Positions 19,519 through 29,727 of a DNA stretch of 54,000 bases are shown one piece after another (position 1 is the first letter of the stretch; every line of letters begins with the position of its first letter). The DNA is from Adiantum capillus-veneris. Its lineage: Eukaryota > Streptophyta > Polypodiopsida > Polypodiales > Pteridaceae. The position numbers and the translations under genes are program-made. The DNA lies in NCBI GenBank assembly GCA_014529385.2, contig CM043967.1, forward strand, positions 9,071,001-9,125,000, given 5' to 3'. The notes beneath the pieces are model-generated. The model did no database searches, was not told the origin of the DNA, and worked only from the letters and a program-made list of their open reading frames with translations.

Positions 19519-21507
19519 TCACTCTCTCACATATCCCTTGTTATAATAACATTCCTCCGTCACATGGTTTTTCCATTTTTGTTCAATAGCACACCACTTC
19601 GCCTGCTTAGCCTGAGGCTTGGCATACATATTAATTTTTTTTAGCACTTCCTCCACAAGCTGCTCCTGGCTTACAGCTACTTCTCCTTTCGGTGCTGTCT
19701 TAACGGACTTGCTTCCACTTTGTTGTGAGGATGAATCGTCATCAAGATCCTTGAATTCACCCTCCTTGTAGACCGCACAATTGTCTACAAGGTAAAGAGC
19801 CTCCTTAGTTAACTCATTTAACGTCGTGCTTCTCTTCTTATGTAAGTCCTTCTGGAGATCTGCGTTCCTTAGTCCTTGAATAAATATAAGCATAAGTTTG
19901 GACTAAGTTGGTAGTTCTACCACAGGGCAGAACTTCACATATCTTTTTAGTCGTAGGGCTACCTTTCGCACAGATTCCCCTTCTTCCTGTTTGAATTTAT
20001 GGATTTGTGAGACTCTATTATGAGCTATCCCTCTTTGTGAGAATTCCTCAATACACTCGTCAAAAACCTCCTCCATAGACTCGAAATCTCTATGCTCCAC
20101 AGAGTCAAACCAAGTAGCTGTATCCTCTTCTAGGGTAAGTCCAAATCCTGCAAATTGAGTAGGGAAGTCCAACACTTCTTCAGCTCTAATTACACGCACA
20201 AAGGCTGCTACATGATCCCTAGGATCTCTGTTTCCCGTGTATTTCTTGTTTACCCATTTTTGCACCTGGGAAGGTCTAATTCTATAATGGTCTACAAATC
20301 TCATCATTGGTTCTCCTCGTCCTACTCGATATACCTCCTCTGGCCTTTGGTAGTGGGAGGGTTCCTCTCCCAGAGGTGCCCCTAAGCCATAATTTCTAAT
20401 GGTTCTTGCAAGAGGTGGTTCATATCTTCTAACTCGTTCTATGGGTTGTCTTCCGGGCTCTACCGACTCTTGAGTTTTTGGCTTACTCTCGCCTTGATAC
20501 TGTGAATAGAGTGGTGGTTCTTGTAAATCTCTTAGCCCTCTTGCAGTTGGATAACCATCTCTCTTTCGGTCTTGTTCTAATGTCGCACTTTGTTGAAGCC
20601 ATGCCTGCAATGATGGTTGGGTTGCTTGTTGGTTCTGGTAGTTGAACGTCTGTTGTCGGTTAGAATGTGATGTTGTCTCGTACTCTTCTGAAAATGGGTT
20701 TGTTGACTTGCTAGGGGTATAGGTGGACCTTGGTACTTCTTCGGGGGCATATGTTGATGTTTCTAGAGCTGTTGCCTTTTCTACCTCCTCTGGGAGAATT
20801 CGTTTGTATTCTCGCTCGTAACTGTCAACAAAAATGATATCCTTCCCCATAGCAATTTCATAAGAGAATAAGTAAAGAACTTTGTCTTTGCTTAATTCAT
20901 TTGGGTAGGGTTCTTTGCATCGAAAATAAGAGATTACTCCCTCGCTCTCATGCTTGTAAAGTCCCACATTATAGGTAGAGACCCTGGTTGTTTTTTTATC
21001 ATACATAAAAAGAGCTCCAGGTTGATCAATTTTTGGAGGCGGCTCTTGAGCCTTTGAGACCATTTTTCCTTTTGCCACATTATCTCCATATCTGTTGTAA
21101 TCCTCAAGGTTACTAACTATCAGATAGTGGTTCCCCTTTTCGTCTCGAAATCTATCTCCATCATCATAGACTCGAATTATCTCCAGTCTCTGAGAAGGTC
21201 TTTCCTTTATACAAATACACTTGCGTCCCCGATAGTCAACATAAACTAGGGCTCCCCTAGAGTTTGTTCCTTCTAAGAAGATTGTAGTGAACTTGGCATC
21301 GGTCAAAGGGTTTTGGGAGGTAATTCCTCCTAGCATTGGTCCTTCACCGGAGAAACCTCCTGGCTGTTGACTACCCATCATGAAGAAGGACTTATCTAAT
21401 GAAGTGTCAGTATCACTACCGTCCTCAATGATCGGTGCTAATGGATCTACCCTTGCCTGAGTTACACTCTCATCAGTGGACACTAAGCTACCCTGATCAC
21501 CTACCAC
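19519..21507 (-). pseudogene. Gag: unusual N-terminal domain and capsid
   Basis: Structural gag. The frame opens after an in-frame TAA just upstream of 21507; the codon at 21507 is GTG, and the first ATG is near 21380 (MMGSQQPGGF), so the true start is uncertain or may need splicing. Residues about 60-230 form an unfamiliar mixed domain (YVDYRGRKCICIKER, DEKGNHYLIVSNLED, DKVLYLFSYEIAMGKDIIF). A Gln/Pro-rich linker follows. The capsid signature covers about residues 430-534 (ATWFDSVEHRDFESMEEVF, FKQEEGESVRKVALRLKRY). One in-frame TAG at about 19901 interrupts it, then LMLIFIQGLRNADLQKDL and a tail go on to 19519. The one stop breaks an otherwise good capsid. Confidence 0.82.
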
Positions 21508-21529
21508 TTTTTAGTCTCTAGGAATGTGT

Positions 21530-23600
21530 CTTCCTGATCTTAAATTCATCAAACTTAGCAATGCAATTTATCACAAATCCAACCACTCACCTGGCAAGGG
21601 ATCAGTTTCCGCACAACTTCTTGCCTTGCCGCTGAATATACTTATACACAAGCGTATCGAATCAAAGCATTTAACCGCTAGAGGTGATCTTAGTAATGAT
21701 TGATATAACTGGAGGGTTAACCTCAACCACTACTGTACTTTATACACTTAGGATGTTCTTGATTATGTCTGCTAATCTAGAACTGTACACCACCCAAGTG
21801 TTTATCAGTCTAGAGGTAAAGTATTAATTTCGTCTTTGCTCCGTCAAAAGGTCAAACAAGGTCCAATTTCACTTCTGAAAGAAGTTCTGGAACTGTTAAG
21901 TCAATTGGAACATCACTCTATGTCCACAGTCGGATTTTGACTTCAATAAGACCCTATAGACATTCTACGCGTAGGATGTATACCTGCTCTGTTTTGGCTA
22001 AAATTTGCAGTATAGATTTCCCTTGATGTGTTGAGTCCACAGCTGTTCTCACTTTTTGATTTGGACACCTATAAGCTGGTCAACTGATCAGAAATCTGTT
22101 CCAGCAGCCTGATGTTGATCTGACCAGTCAAATCAACTCCAATTTGGACCAAAATTGACTAGGAGGCTTGCCTAAGGCTATACAACACCCTGCTATGTCC
22201 ACAGCCAGATTTTGACTTCAATATCATGTGTGTAGACATCCTACGCGTAGCATGTCTACCTGCTCAAAATTTCTCCAAATGCAAACCACAGACTCCTCTT
22301 AAGGTGCTGATCACTCAGGTATGCTCAAAGTTGGATTTGGAGTGCTAAATCAGTGTGAACACATCCTATGCGTAGGATGTCTAAGTGCTCTATTTTAGCC
22401 CAAAATTGAGCCACAGCTTCCCCTTCATGTCAGCAACCCAATGCTATGCTTAGATTTTAGTTTGGATTTCAAAAGACCCCAAATTTAGCTATTCTAGCCT
22501 TTTTCAATAAAAAATGCTAAAGTCTGCTTAAAACCCAATTTTCTCACCCAATTGAGATGAAACCTTTCTCATGCACTCAATAAATCATGTAGATTATGCT
22601 CATGAAGACATCCTATGGTTTTGGTCTTAAAATAATGCATTGAGCCCAATTTGGGTAAGATATCTGGCAATTTCCGTCTTTTGGCCTTATCCTGTCAAGA
22701 TATGGTCAAGTTCCCCCTTCTAGGTGAAAATAGGGTAATTGCTACCTTCTAAACACACTGGTCAACTCAAATTTTCTAAATTCTCACCAGAACACCCTGT
22801 AGACATCCTACGCGTAGGATGTCTACTCCTCCTTTTCTCATACTAAAGTGCTACTTTGCCTTCCTTATGCTCTCAGAAAGTGCCAATATGCCTTACAAGT
22901 GCAAAAATATACAAATTTCTCTCAATTTAAACCTTTTTTGAACTTTTACGTTTTTTGAGTCCACCTTTTAGCTTTTGGGCAATCCAATAAGAGAAAAACA
23001 CTCAAGTCTATATGTTACTAGGGTGAAACCCACCCTCTGAACACACAGGTGACCTCAGTTTCTCCAAATTCCCTGCTAAAAATCCCCTGGAGACATGCTA
23101 CGCATAGGATGTCTATTGTCTTAAAAATTAATTTTTTTCTGATAGAAGTAGTCCCTATGCTCTGCAGCTCTCTCAGAAATACTCACAGAAACTTTTGAAC
23201 TTCACTTCATCTTCTAAACACTCTTTTTCATCTTTTACAGCTCTTTGATGAGCCTAACAACAAATATAACATGCATGAAGTGCTCCAGATCATAAATCAT
23301 GATGTCCTACTTACCCTACTCCTACTCATCATGTGAGATGGTGATTTTGGTGTCTCGGTTGCTTCCTAGCTTCTTCGGAAACTCAAGCTATCCTTTCACC
23401 ATCTCTACCACTCCAACTCCTACTCTCCTACCTAATACTACCTAAGTCGAATGATCTAGGCCATACACACGCTCCCTAGACTCCTCCTAAGACCTAGAGA
23501 GTCCACCACCTTTGATCCTATCTAAATGTAAAATAAGACTCTGGCAAGCCAGAGAATCCCTATCCTCAAGGACTAGTCTCGGTCACCTACCTAGGGTTTT
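21530..23600 (-). repeat. 5' leader of the giant element with six palindromic motif copies
   Basis: Non-coding leader between primer site and gag. Palindrome centres are at 21969.5, 22245.5, 22370.5, 22617 (left half only), 22812.5 and 23102.5. The copy at 22799-22826 is a perfect 28-bp inverted repeat identical to 9147-9174. Flanks share wording with each other (GATTTTGACTTCAATA before the copies at 21970 and 22246) and with the array at 9147-10029 (CCCTT-ATGT...TTTGATTTGGACA-C), in the same orientation. Spacings here are irregular (276, 125, 246, 196, 290), suggesting deletions in an originally regular array. Confidence 0.88.
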
Positions 23601-23619
23601 CGTCCCCGACAAGCGCCAA
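23601..23619 (-). other. Primer binding site of the giant element
   Basis: Minus strand TTGGCGCTTGTCGGGGACG directly follows the LTR end CCAACA. It resembles the plant Asp-tRNA-type site (TGGCGCCGTTGCCGGGGA) used by Athila/Tat elements, with differences in the middle. The tRNA identity is inferred. Confidence 0.75.
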
Positions 23620-24517
23620 TGTTGGCGGATACGCCGCGACGGACGTCAGCACAGCGAGAAGTCACCTAACAAGATTTGTCAGCTAAGGACGAAGCTCGAC
23701 CCGCAGGCGCGTGGAAGCAAGCATGGGGTATCAACCTACACTCGACCGACTATTGACTACTTCCTACAGAGGTCTGTACCCAATGTCTAAGTTACAGTCT
23801 TCAAGAGTACACAAGAGGACATTTCCTACAATGCTTTCAAGAGCCAAATACCCATCAAACGTTCTCAAAACGCTATGGAACTTGAGGGGAACCCTATTAA
23901 CACCAATGGGTCTCTCTCCCTAAGGTCCGTGACCCAAAACCCCAACTCTAAACACCCGATGCAAAATCACGTAGGATGTTTGACAGGGTTTTGCAAGTCG
24001 TCGTTTCTGAAAACTAAAGTGCCTAATGTGTAGCTCTACTCATTGCGAATGTGTGGATATGCTAAAATGCAAAAACGGACAACATATGCTTATCAAATCA
24101 CCAGATATAGCTCGTGGGTCGATCTCGCAAAGCCGGGCCGTACACCTACAATGTAGGTGTTGGCACGTAGCTCTCTTCGGGGGCAACATGCTACACTTCT
24201 CCGCACTGGATTCCGACCACCAATGTGCGCGTAGCGTCAAGATAAACTCTCACTCTCTCTCGTACACAGAGTACGCTCAACTCACACAGACAAAACTTAT
24301 AAAAATGACAAAGGGTTTTTTGCATTAAGGTCAAAAGTGGTATAAATACCTTACAATCTCAAACCCTAATGTTCCAATTTAACCATTTACTCAGTCTAAA
24401 TGTCAAAAGCGGGATACAATTTGGAAGCTTCTACAAGCCCCACTATTTACAAAGGTGAAATGACGGTTTCTTCTCAATTAAGGAATGATTACAAAGGAAA
24501 TTAATATCCCGCCGGCA
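23620..24517 (-). mobile_element. 5' LTR of the giant element (898 bp)
   Basis: Pairs with 4479-5375. The plus strand starts TGTTGGCGGATACGCC and ends CGCCGGCA. About 22 differences in the first 410 bp compared by eye gives about 95% identity. It carries the half-palindrome ACGTAGGATGTTTGAC at 23969-23984. Confidence 0.92.
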
Positions 24518-25014
24518 ATCATCCTCCGTTGGGTGTGTCCAGCCGCTAACAAATACTTCAAGCCTTAATCAATCAAGCATGGATGTTCATGCATCTTGCG
24601 AATTTATCTTTGAATTTAACATTTAAAAAACCTTAGTCATTTAAGCACAAAAATCACCTCAAGCTTTGGGCAAGGTTCCCACAACCACTTTAAGCGTCTT
24701 AGCACCTCATGCTTGGGTATGCTTCCCACCTCGAGGTTAGCCCTAGCTTGCGTAAGGTCAAAGGACTACTTAACACTAATTTTTGGAGATCTTTAATAAA
24801 GCTAACCCTAAGGTCTTTTAAGCTCCATTAGGTAGCATTGCTCTTTGACAGACCACCTCTCATTTGAATCCCTTTACCATTGGCCCCGTGTTGAGATAGA
24901 TCTGTAAGCACATGTCTATATTCTAACCCTTGTTCTTGTTTATTATCCCACATTAAATTATTAATTTATCATGAGAAAACCATTTGGGTTGGTTAGATGT
25001 TAGATTTTATGACA
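24518..25014 (-). mobile_element. Gypsy-1 copy B 3' LTR, first 497 bp
   Basis: On the minus strand it starts TGTCATAAAATCTAAC at 25014, matching the LTR start TGTCATAATAAATAAT of copy D at 46318 and sharing TTTAATGTGGG / TAGAATAT blocks. It is interrupted at 24518 by the giant element and resumes at 4478. No gene is present. Confidence 0.8.
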
Positions 25015-25016
25015 TT

Positions 25017-25028
25017 ACCTCTCTCTTC
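25017..25028 (-). other. Polypurine tract of Gypsy-1 copy B
   Basis: Minus strand GAAGAGAGAGGT, two bases before the LTR start TGTCAT. Confidence 0.65.
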
Positions 25029-25394
25029 AAATCATAGTCGTCCTCGACTATGAGGTAAAAGAGATAAATCTATAGTCATTAGTCAATTTTTCTTATCGGG
25101 TAGAGGATACCTTTTTACCCTACGACATCATTCCAAGATGGACGACTAATCCATTTAGTGCTTGGGAGATATAGCTGCCGCAAGCATGTCTTCTCTTTAG
25201 TCCATTTCAACCTCCCAAGTAGAGTGACAAATTCTACATGGTGTTTGAGGGACGTCGTCATCACAAACATGATTCTTAGTATGCATACTGCTTAAATTTG
25301 TGCACAATAAAGAGAGAATTAGTGTTATAACACAAAATATTGATCATTTAAAAGAAACATGTACATTTTCTTACTCTAATGTAGCATTGTAAAC
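25029..25394 (-). other. 3' untranslated stretch of Gypsy-1 copy B
   Basis: A/T-rich region between the chromodomain-like end of pol and the polypurine tract. No coding signal is seen. Confidence 0.5.
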
Positions 25395-25620
25395 GTTGGC
25401 AAGGTTCATACTATCCTTAAGCTGGATTCCTTGCATCCATCTAGCATCTTCAAAAGGATAATTTTGGAACTTAATAAGATACCGTCGGATAATCCTACCA
25501 TGTCGTAGTAACTTGTCTTTATGCTGAAGGATAGCTTTGGGTTGTAGCACCTCTTCTTGGTCTTCGCTTTTGGGAGGGTCTTCAATAATTGGTTCATTTG
25601 GAGGCTCTCCTTTCTAGGGC
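25395..25620 (-). pseudogene. Chromodomain-like integrase tail (Gypsy-1 copy B)
   Basis: In one minus frame the tail reads EEVLQPKAILQHKDKLLRHG, RRYLIKFQNYPFEDARWM and GIQLKDS. The YLIKF-x-NYP-x3-A-x-W pattern matches the end of the chromodomain or chromodomain-like tail of plant chromoviruses (YLIKWKGYP...TWE). This domain targets integration to chromatin in that clade. The N-terminal aromatic cage residue is not obvious, so it may be a degenerate type. Confidence 0.7.
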
Positions 25621-25735
25621 TTAAGTAGGCTCACATGAAAAGCATTGTGTATGAGCCAATGGTTAGACAACTTAAGTTGATAAGGCACCTCATTGATTGG
25701 CTTCAAAATTTGAAAAGGACCATAGTATCTTTTTG

Positions 25736-26855
25736 CTAGTTTAGCATAATACTTTTGATGGCCCATAGGATTTTTGCCCGTCGTTGCCTCAATCGAGCCT
25801 TAGGAAACTTAAGTAAGACCCAATCATTCTCTTTGAATGTTAAGGCCCTTCTGTGCTTGTCAACAGCATCTTTTTGCCTTAGTTGAGAGATGGATATAGC
25901 CTCCTTAATCATTTGAAAAGATGCTTGCAGGTCACAGCTATACTCATCAGCAGCAGTGAAGATCTTCCCATGTACTTTAAGTAGCAAGGGACTTTTAAGT
26001 CTTCCCTCTATGATTTCAAAGGTGCTTTTCCCGTAGAAGTATGGATAGTATTATTATATGCATACTCTACAAGAGGTAAGTACTTTTCCCATTGTGAGCA
26101 TTGACCTACTTTTGTAACATAGGTCTTTAGTAGATCAAGAATTGGAAGACTGGCTATCTCACTTTGGCCATTTGTTTGTGGGTGATAGGCCGAAGAGAAA
26201 TTCAATCTTGTACCTAGATTTTTGAAGAGACCTTTCCAAAAATTACTGGTCATTCTAGGATCTCTATCTGACACGATGGATGTTGGAAATCCATGATGTT
26301 TGAAAATCTGGGATATGAAGAGAATTGCCATTTGGTGTGCCTTAATAGTCTTCTTGACAGGGATAAAGTGTGCTTGCTTGCTAAACCTGTCGACTATTGT
26401 CCATATTCCCGTATTCCTATGGATAGACTTGGGTAATCCAATGTTAAAATCCATGGATATACTCTCCCATGGTGAATTAGGGATTGTCAATGACTGGAGT
26501 AATCCAAGTTGCTTCCCTCTATCACACTTGGTCTTTTGGCATACCACACATTTTGAAACATACTCTTGTATGTCCAATTTCATGGTAGGCCAATAAAAGT
26601 ACATCTCTACTCCTCAAAGAGTAGGTTGAATGCCTCTACGCCCCGCATAGGGAGGAGCATGAGATTCATACATGACTTTCTCTTGAAGGGAGTGGGTAAC
26701 ACACAGCCTACTGCCATGGAGAAGATACCATCCTGCAAGGTGAATGGTTCCTCTTTCTTCCCTAAAGCAAGGGCTGACATTATGTCTTTAAATTCAAGGT
26801 CAGTAGCATACTCATCTATCATAGAAGATAGATCATTGTGAGTTGCTATAGACAC
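25736..26855 (-). pseudogene. Integrase of Gypsy-1 copy B
   Basis: The N-terminal zinc finger is split (26607-26855 holds DEYATDLEFKDI and PFTLQDGIFSM, while the His-rich HESHAPPYAG part is in another frame). The open frame at 26008-26604 has MYFYWPTMKLDIQEYV, C-x2-C in KCVVCQKTK, the first Asp in SISMDFNIGLP, the second in TSIVSDRDPRM and the Glu in HPQTNGQSEI. The C-terminal part at 25736-25987 shows KHRRALTFKENDWVLLKF. Frame breaks near 26000 and 26605 inactivate it. Confidence 0.9.
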
Positions 26856-27310
26856 AACACTGACTTTTGGTCGTCTCGTGAAAGTGCATCAGCCACTTGA
26901 TTGTTCTTACTAGTAATGTGAGCAATGTGAAAATTAAATTGCAAAAAAAAATTGCCCACCTCATTTGTTTGTCGAAAAGCTTTGTTTGCGTCATGAAGTA
27001 CTTGAGACTTTGATGGTCTCTTCGTAAAATGAATGGAGTCCCCAATAGATAGTGCTTCCATGTGTCTAGGGCATGCATGTAGAACAGCTAAAAGCTCTTT
27101 CTCATAAATGCCCAAGACCTGTTCTTCCGTATTGAGCCTTTGAGCTCTCATATGCTATGGCATGCCCTTCTTGAAGCAAGACTGCTCCAAGGCAATCACC
27201 ACAAGCATCACATTGGACCTCAAATGGTTTTGAGAGATCCGGAACCATGAGGACTGGTTGAGCGGTAAGCTTCTCTTTGAGCTTGTCAAAAGATTTTTGC
27301 TCCTTAGCAG
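26833..27310 (-). pseudogene. RNase H of Gypsy-1 copy B
   Basis: Runs on from RT: PFEVQCDACGDCLGAVLLQ (first Asp), then after a frame change near 27150 the AQRLNTEEQVLGIYEKELLAV Glu region, a DHQSLKYFM-type second Asp in the 26833-27078 frame, and HIAHITSKNNQVADALSRD at the end. The alternation of frames shows small indels. Confidence 0.87.
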
Positions 27311-27990
27311 TCCATGAATACTTAAGGATCTTCTTTGTTAAGTCATGTAATGGTCCTGGTATTTGCTGTAGATTCCTGGGATTAGGCCATGCTTTTTTTA
27401 CCTCTAACTTCAATGGATCCATACGGATACCATCTTGAGAGATAATATAACCTAAGTATTGAATCTCTTGAAGGAAAAATATGCTTTTCTTTTGGTTGAG
27501 AAAAATCTTGTTCTCCCTCAATGCTTGAAAAATCACTTGGAGATGTTGCTTGTGTTCCTCCAAGGACTTGGAGTAGAAGATGATATCATCAAAGAACACT
27601 CCGGTGAACTTACAGTGGGGTCTAAATGTTTTCTCCATCAAACGATTGAATGTTGTAGCTACATTGGTCAAGCCAAAAGGCATGACTAGATATTCATAAA
27701 GACCAAACGTTGTATGAAACCCGGTCTTTAGGATATCTTCCTCCACTATCCTTATTTGACGATAGCCACTTTTAAGGTCAATCCTACTGAAGTAGGTAGA
27801 GCCTTGTAGTTTATCAAACAGATATTCCACCCGAGGTATGGGAAATCTGTTTTTGATAGTGATATGGTTTAGTGCGTAATAGTCCACACACATGTGGTAT
27901 GTTCCATCTTTCTTTTGCACTAAAAGGACTAGAGAAAAAAAGTGAGAGGAGCTAGGCCTCACCGTCCCTTTGTCTACCAATTCTTATACT
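27310..27990 (-). pseudogene. Reverse transcriptase of Gypsy-1 copy B
   Basis: A long open frame (27102-27980) with [58 protein letters not shown] and the catalytic FFDD in GVFFDDIIFYS (about 27590). After YLGYIISQDGIRMDP the usual segment that copy C keeps (FISMCAYYRCFIAKFSQIA) is missing: NPRNLQQIPGPLHDL joins directly. That internal deletion is about 75 bp. Confidence 0.92.
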
Positions 27991-28427
27991 TGCCTCATGA
28001 TCTCCTCTTGTTGAGCTTGGGAAACTCAATAAGGAGGTTTGTTAGGTGGTGAGATTCTTGATAGGAGCTCAATTCGATGGTCATCATCCCCTCGTTTTGG
28101 AGGTAAGTCCATAGGGATATCATCGATGAACACATCTTGGAATCCTTTTAGAAATTTAGATAAGTCTAACTCTTCTTGATTCCTACCATTCACCTTTGAT
28201 GAAACATTAGGACCTTTTAGGGACTCTTAGGCAAAAATCATGTACGCAGAAACTGAGCTCTTCATTGATTTATCAAGGGCAAGAGGATTTACAAGTGGTA
28301 TAGTACGACCAGACTCATTAGCATCTATATACATGTTCTTTCCCCTGTAGGTGATGTAGATTCTCCTTTTAGGGAACTTCATGTTGACAGCCATGCGGTT
28401 GAACCATGGTGCCCCTAGATAGCATCC
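27981..28427 (-). pseudogene. Protease-to-RT linker of Gypsy-1 copy B
   Basis: Degenerate coding sequence. On the minus strand it retains the family strings GAPWFN, MYIDANESGR, FQDVFIDDIP, LPPKRGDDDHRIELL and QEEIMRQV leading into RT, broken by stops. Copies C and D show the same order. Confidence 0.75.
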
Positions 28428-28640
28428 TCATGTTGGAGAGGAGAGATAAAGAAGTCTTCTTTGGTCGACATAGCTTTGGACATGAAGCATCAACTTCCCA
28501 ATCAAGGGAGTAATGGAGGCTTGTTGTCCCTTGAAAGCGGCATCGGCAGTTAAAGCATCTCCCATCTCAAAATCTTGGATGCCCAACTTGGTGGCCAACT
28601 CCATTGATACGAAGTATTGAGTAGAGCCAGGGTCAAACAA
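28428..28640 (-). pseudogene. Protease of Gypsy-1 copy B
   Basis: Reads MFDPGSTQYFVSMELATKLG, then DFEMGDALTADAAFKGQ and LIGKLMLHVQSYVD. The position and flanks match a retropepsin, but the active-site triplet is D-P-G instead of D-S/T-G. The same Pro is present in copies A, C and D. Confidence 0.8.
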
Positions 28641-28660
28641 GATGAAGGCATCATGCTCCC

Positions 28661-29183
28661 TTACATTTCCCCAAGCATAGGAGAGAGGTGATCCTTTGCA
28701 ATGAGCATCCTCTTTTGGAGCTTCGATATAGGAAGCTCTAGGAGTCTCATTGCGAGCATTTCTTTTGGGGCAAGAACGATAACCATGTCCTTTCTTCCCA
28801 CACTTAAAGCATTTGTGATCCTTGCGAAAAGTTTCAAGCTCTTCAGGAGAGAGTTTATTTTTACCTTTATAAACTCCTTTCTCATTGGACCGATTGTTGT
28901 TGTTGTTGTTGGAATGGCCTTGGGAAGATTTTGGGCATTCATTTTTTCCTTTGCATCACTTTTGTCTTTATTTTCCATGGGCTTGACATTCCGTCTAGCC
29001 CCTTGTTGGAAATTGATGCGCGAAGCAATCATGGTATGGTGGATTACTTCGCTAATAGAACTAGGCCGTTGAGAGTTGACATACTCGGCCATCTCTTCAG
29101 GTAATCCCGCACAGAATTGTTGCTTTTGCTCCGTGAAGTCTATCTTCTGAAAGAAAGTAGCCCTGAGATGTAAATCCCAAAAG
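28661..29183 (-). pseudogene. Gag C-terminal half of Gypsy-1 copy B
   Basis: Capsid end and nucleocapsid: EMAEYVNSQRPSSISEVIHH, an Asn-rich stretch, and the zinc knuckle in a separate frame around 28770-28810 (CFKCGKKGHGYRSCP-type). Interrupted at 29183 by Copia-2; the upstream piece resumes at 34646. Confidence 0.83.
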
Positions 29184-29410
29184 TGTTACCATATACATGT
29201 GGTAGTGATGTGTGTGAACACACTAGGACCATCGGGGCATTTTTTCCCTCTTTAGGAGGTTTTTCCCCCCGAGCATTGTATATACGCCCTTCACTCTAGG
29301 GCTATCTATCTTTCCATTGCACACTAAGTAACACACACTCTAGTGTGTGCCTTGAGCTTCCTTCGTCTTCTCCAAGCTGTGTGCATTTGTTTTCAACCCT
29401 AATTCCAACA
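29184..29410 (+). mobile_element. Copia-2 5' LTR (227 bp)
   Basis: TGTTACCATATACATG ... CCTAATTCCAACA. About 12 differences from the 3' LTR, so about 95% identity by eye. A TATA-like TTGTATATACG lies near 29276. Confidence 0.93.
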
Positions 29411-29412
29411 AT

Positions 29413-29424
29413 TGGTATCAGAGC
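29413..29424 (+). other. Copia-2 primer binding site
   Basis: TGGTATCAGAGC two bases after the LTR, the standard plant initiator-Met tRNA complement. Confidence 0.95.
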
Positions 29425-29727
29425 AGGTTGCATCCTCCCGGGCTTAGTCACCAGCTGCTCCAGCACACGCCTGCTTACTTTCTCCGATTTCAGTGAGCTT
29501 TGGCGAGCATTTGCAGGTTTCTGATTCGGGCTCATTTTGACCTCCATTTCCACTACAGGCAGTGTTGCACAAGCTATTTCGTCATTTTGTGCTGAGTTTC
29601 TGTCAGTGCCATTTTTTGCATAACAGGTGCCTTACAGTCTTCTACGGTCTGTGCTATATAGCACGTGTTGTTCTCGTTCCATTTCTCCTATTTTTGGGCA
29701 GTTTTCACATCAGGTGCAACATTTACC

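Larger units (their letters stand above)
4479..24517 (-). mobile_element. Giant Ogre/Tat-like Gypsy retrotransposon, 20.0 kb
   Basis: Two direct LTRs (4479-5375 and 23620-24517) bound a 18.2-kb internal region. The primer site is next to the right LTR and the polypurine tract next to the left one, so the element reads on the minus strand. Gag, protease, RT, RNase H and integrase occur in Ty3/Gypsy order, with extra ORFs after integrase. The size, the long region between gag and RT, the extra 3' ORF and a primer site resembling the plant tRNA-Asp type fit the Tat/Ogre/Athila group; exact lineage is inferred. It is inserted in the 3' LTR of Gypsy-1 copy B. The flanking pentamers (TTTAC on the left, ATCAT on the right) do not match, so no target duplication is visible. 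Confidence 0.88.

Noticed and set aside
29413-29424. tRNA fragment (also at 47910-47921)
   Set aside because: Only the 12-nt primer complement is present next to an LTR; there is no cloverleaf.
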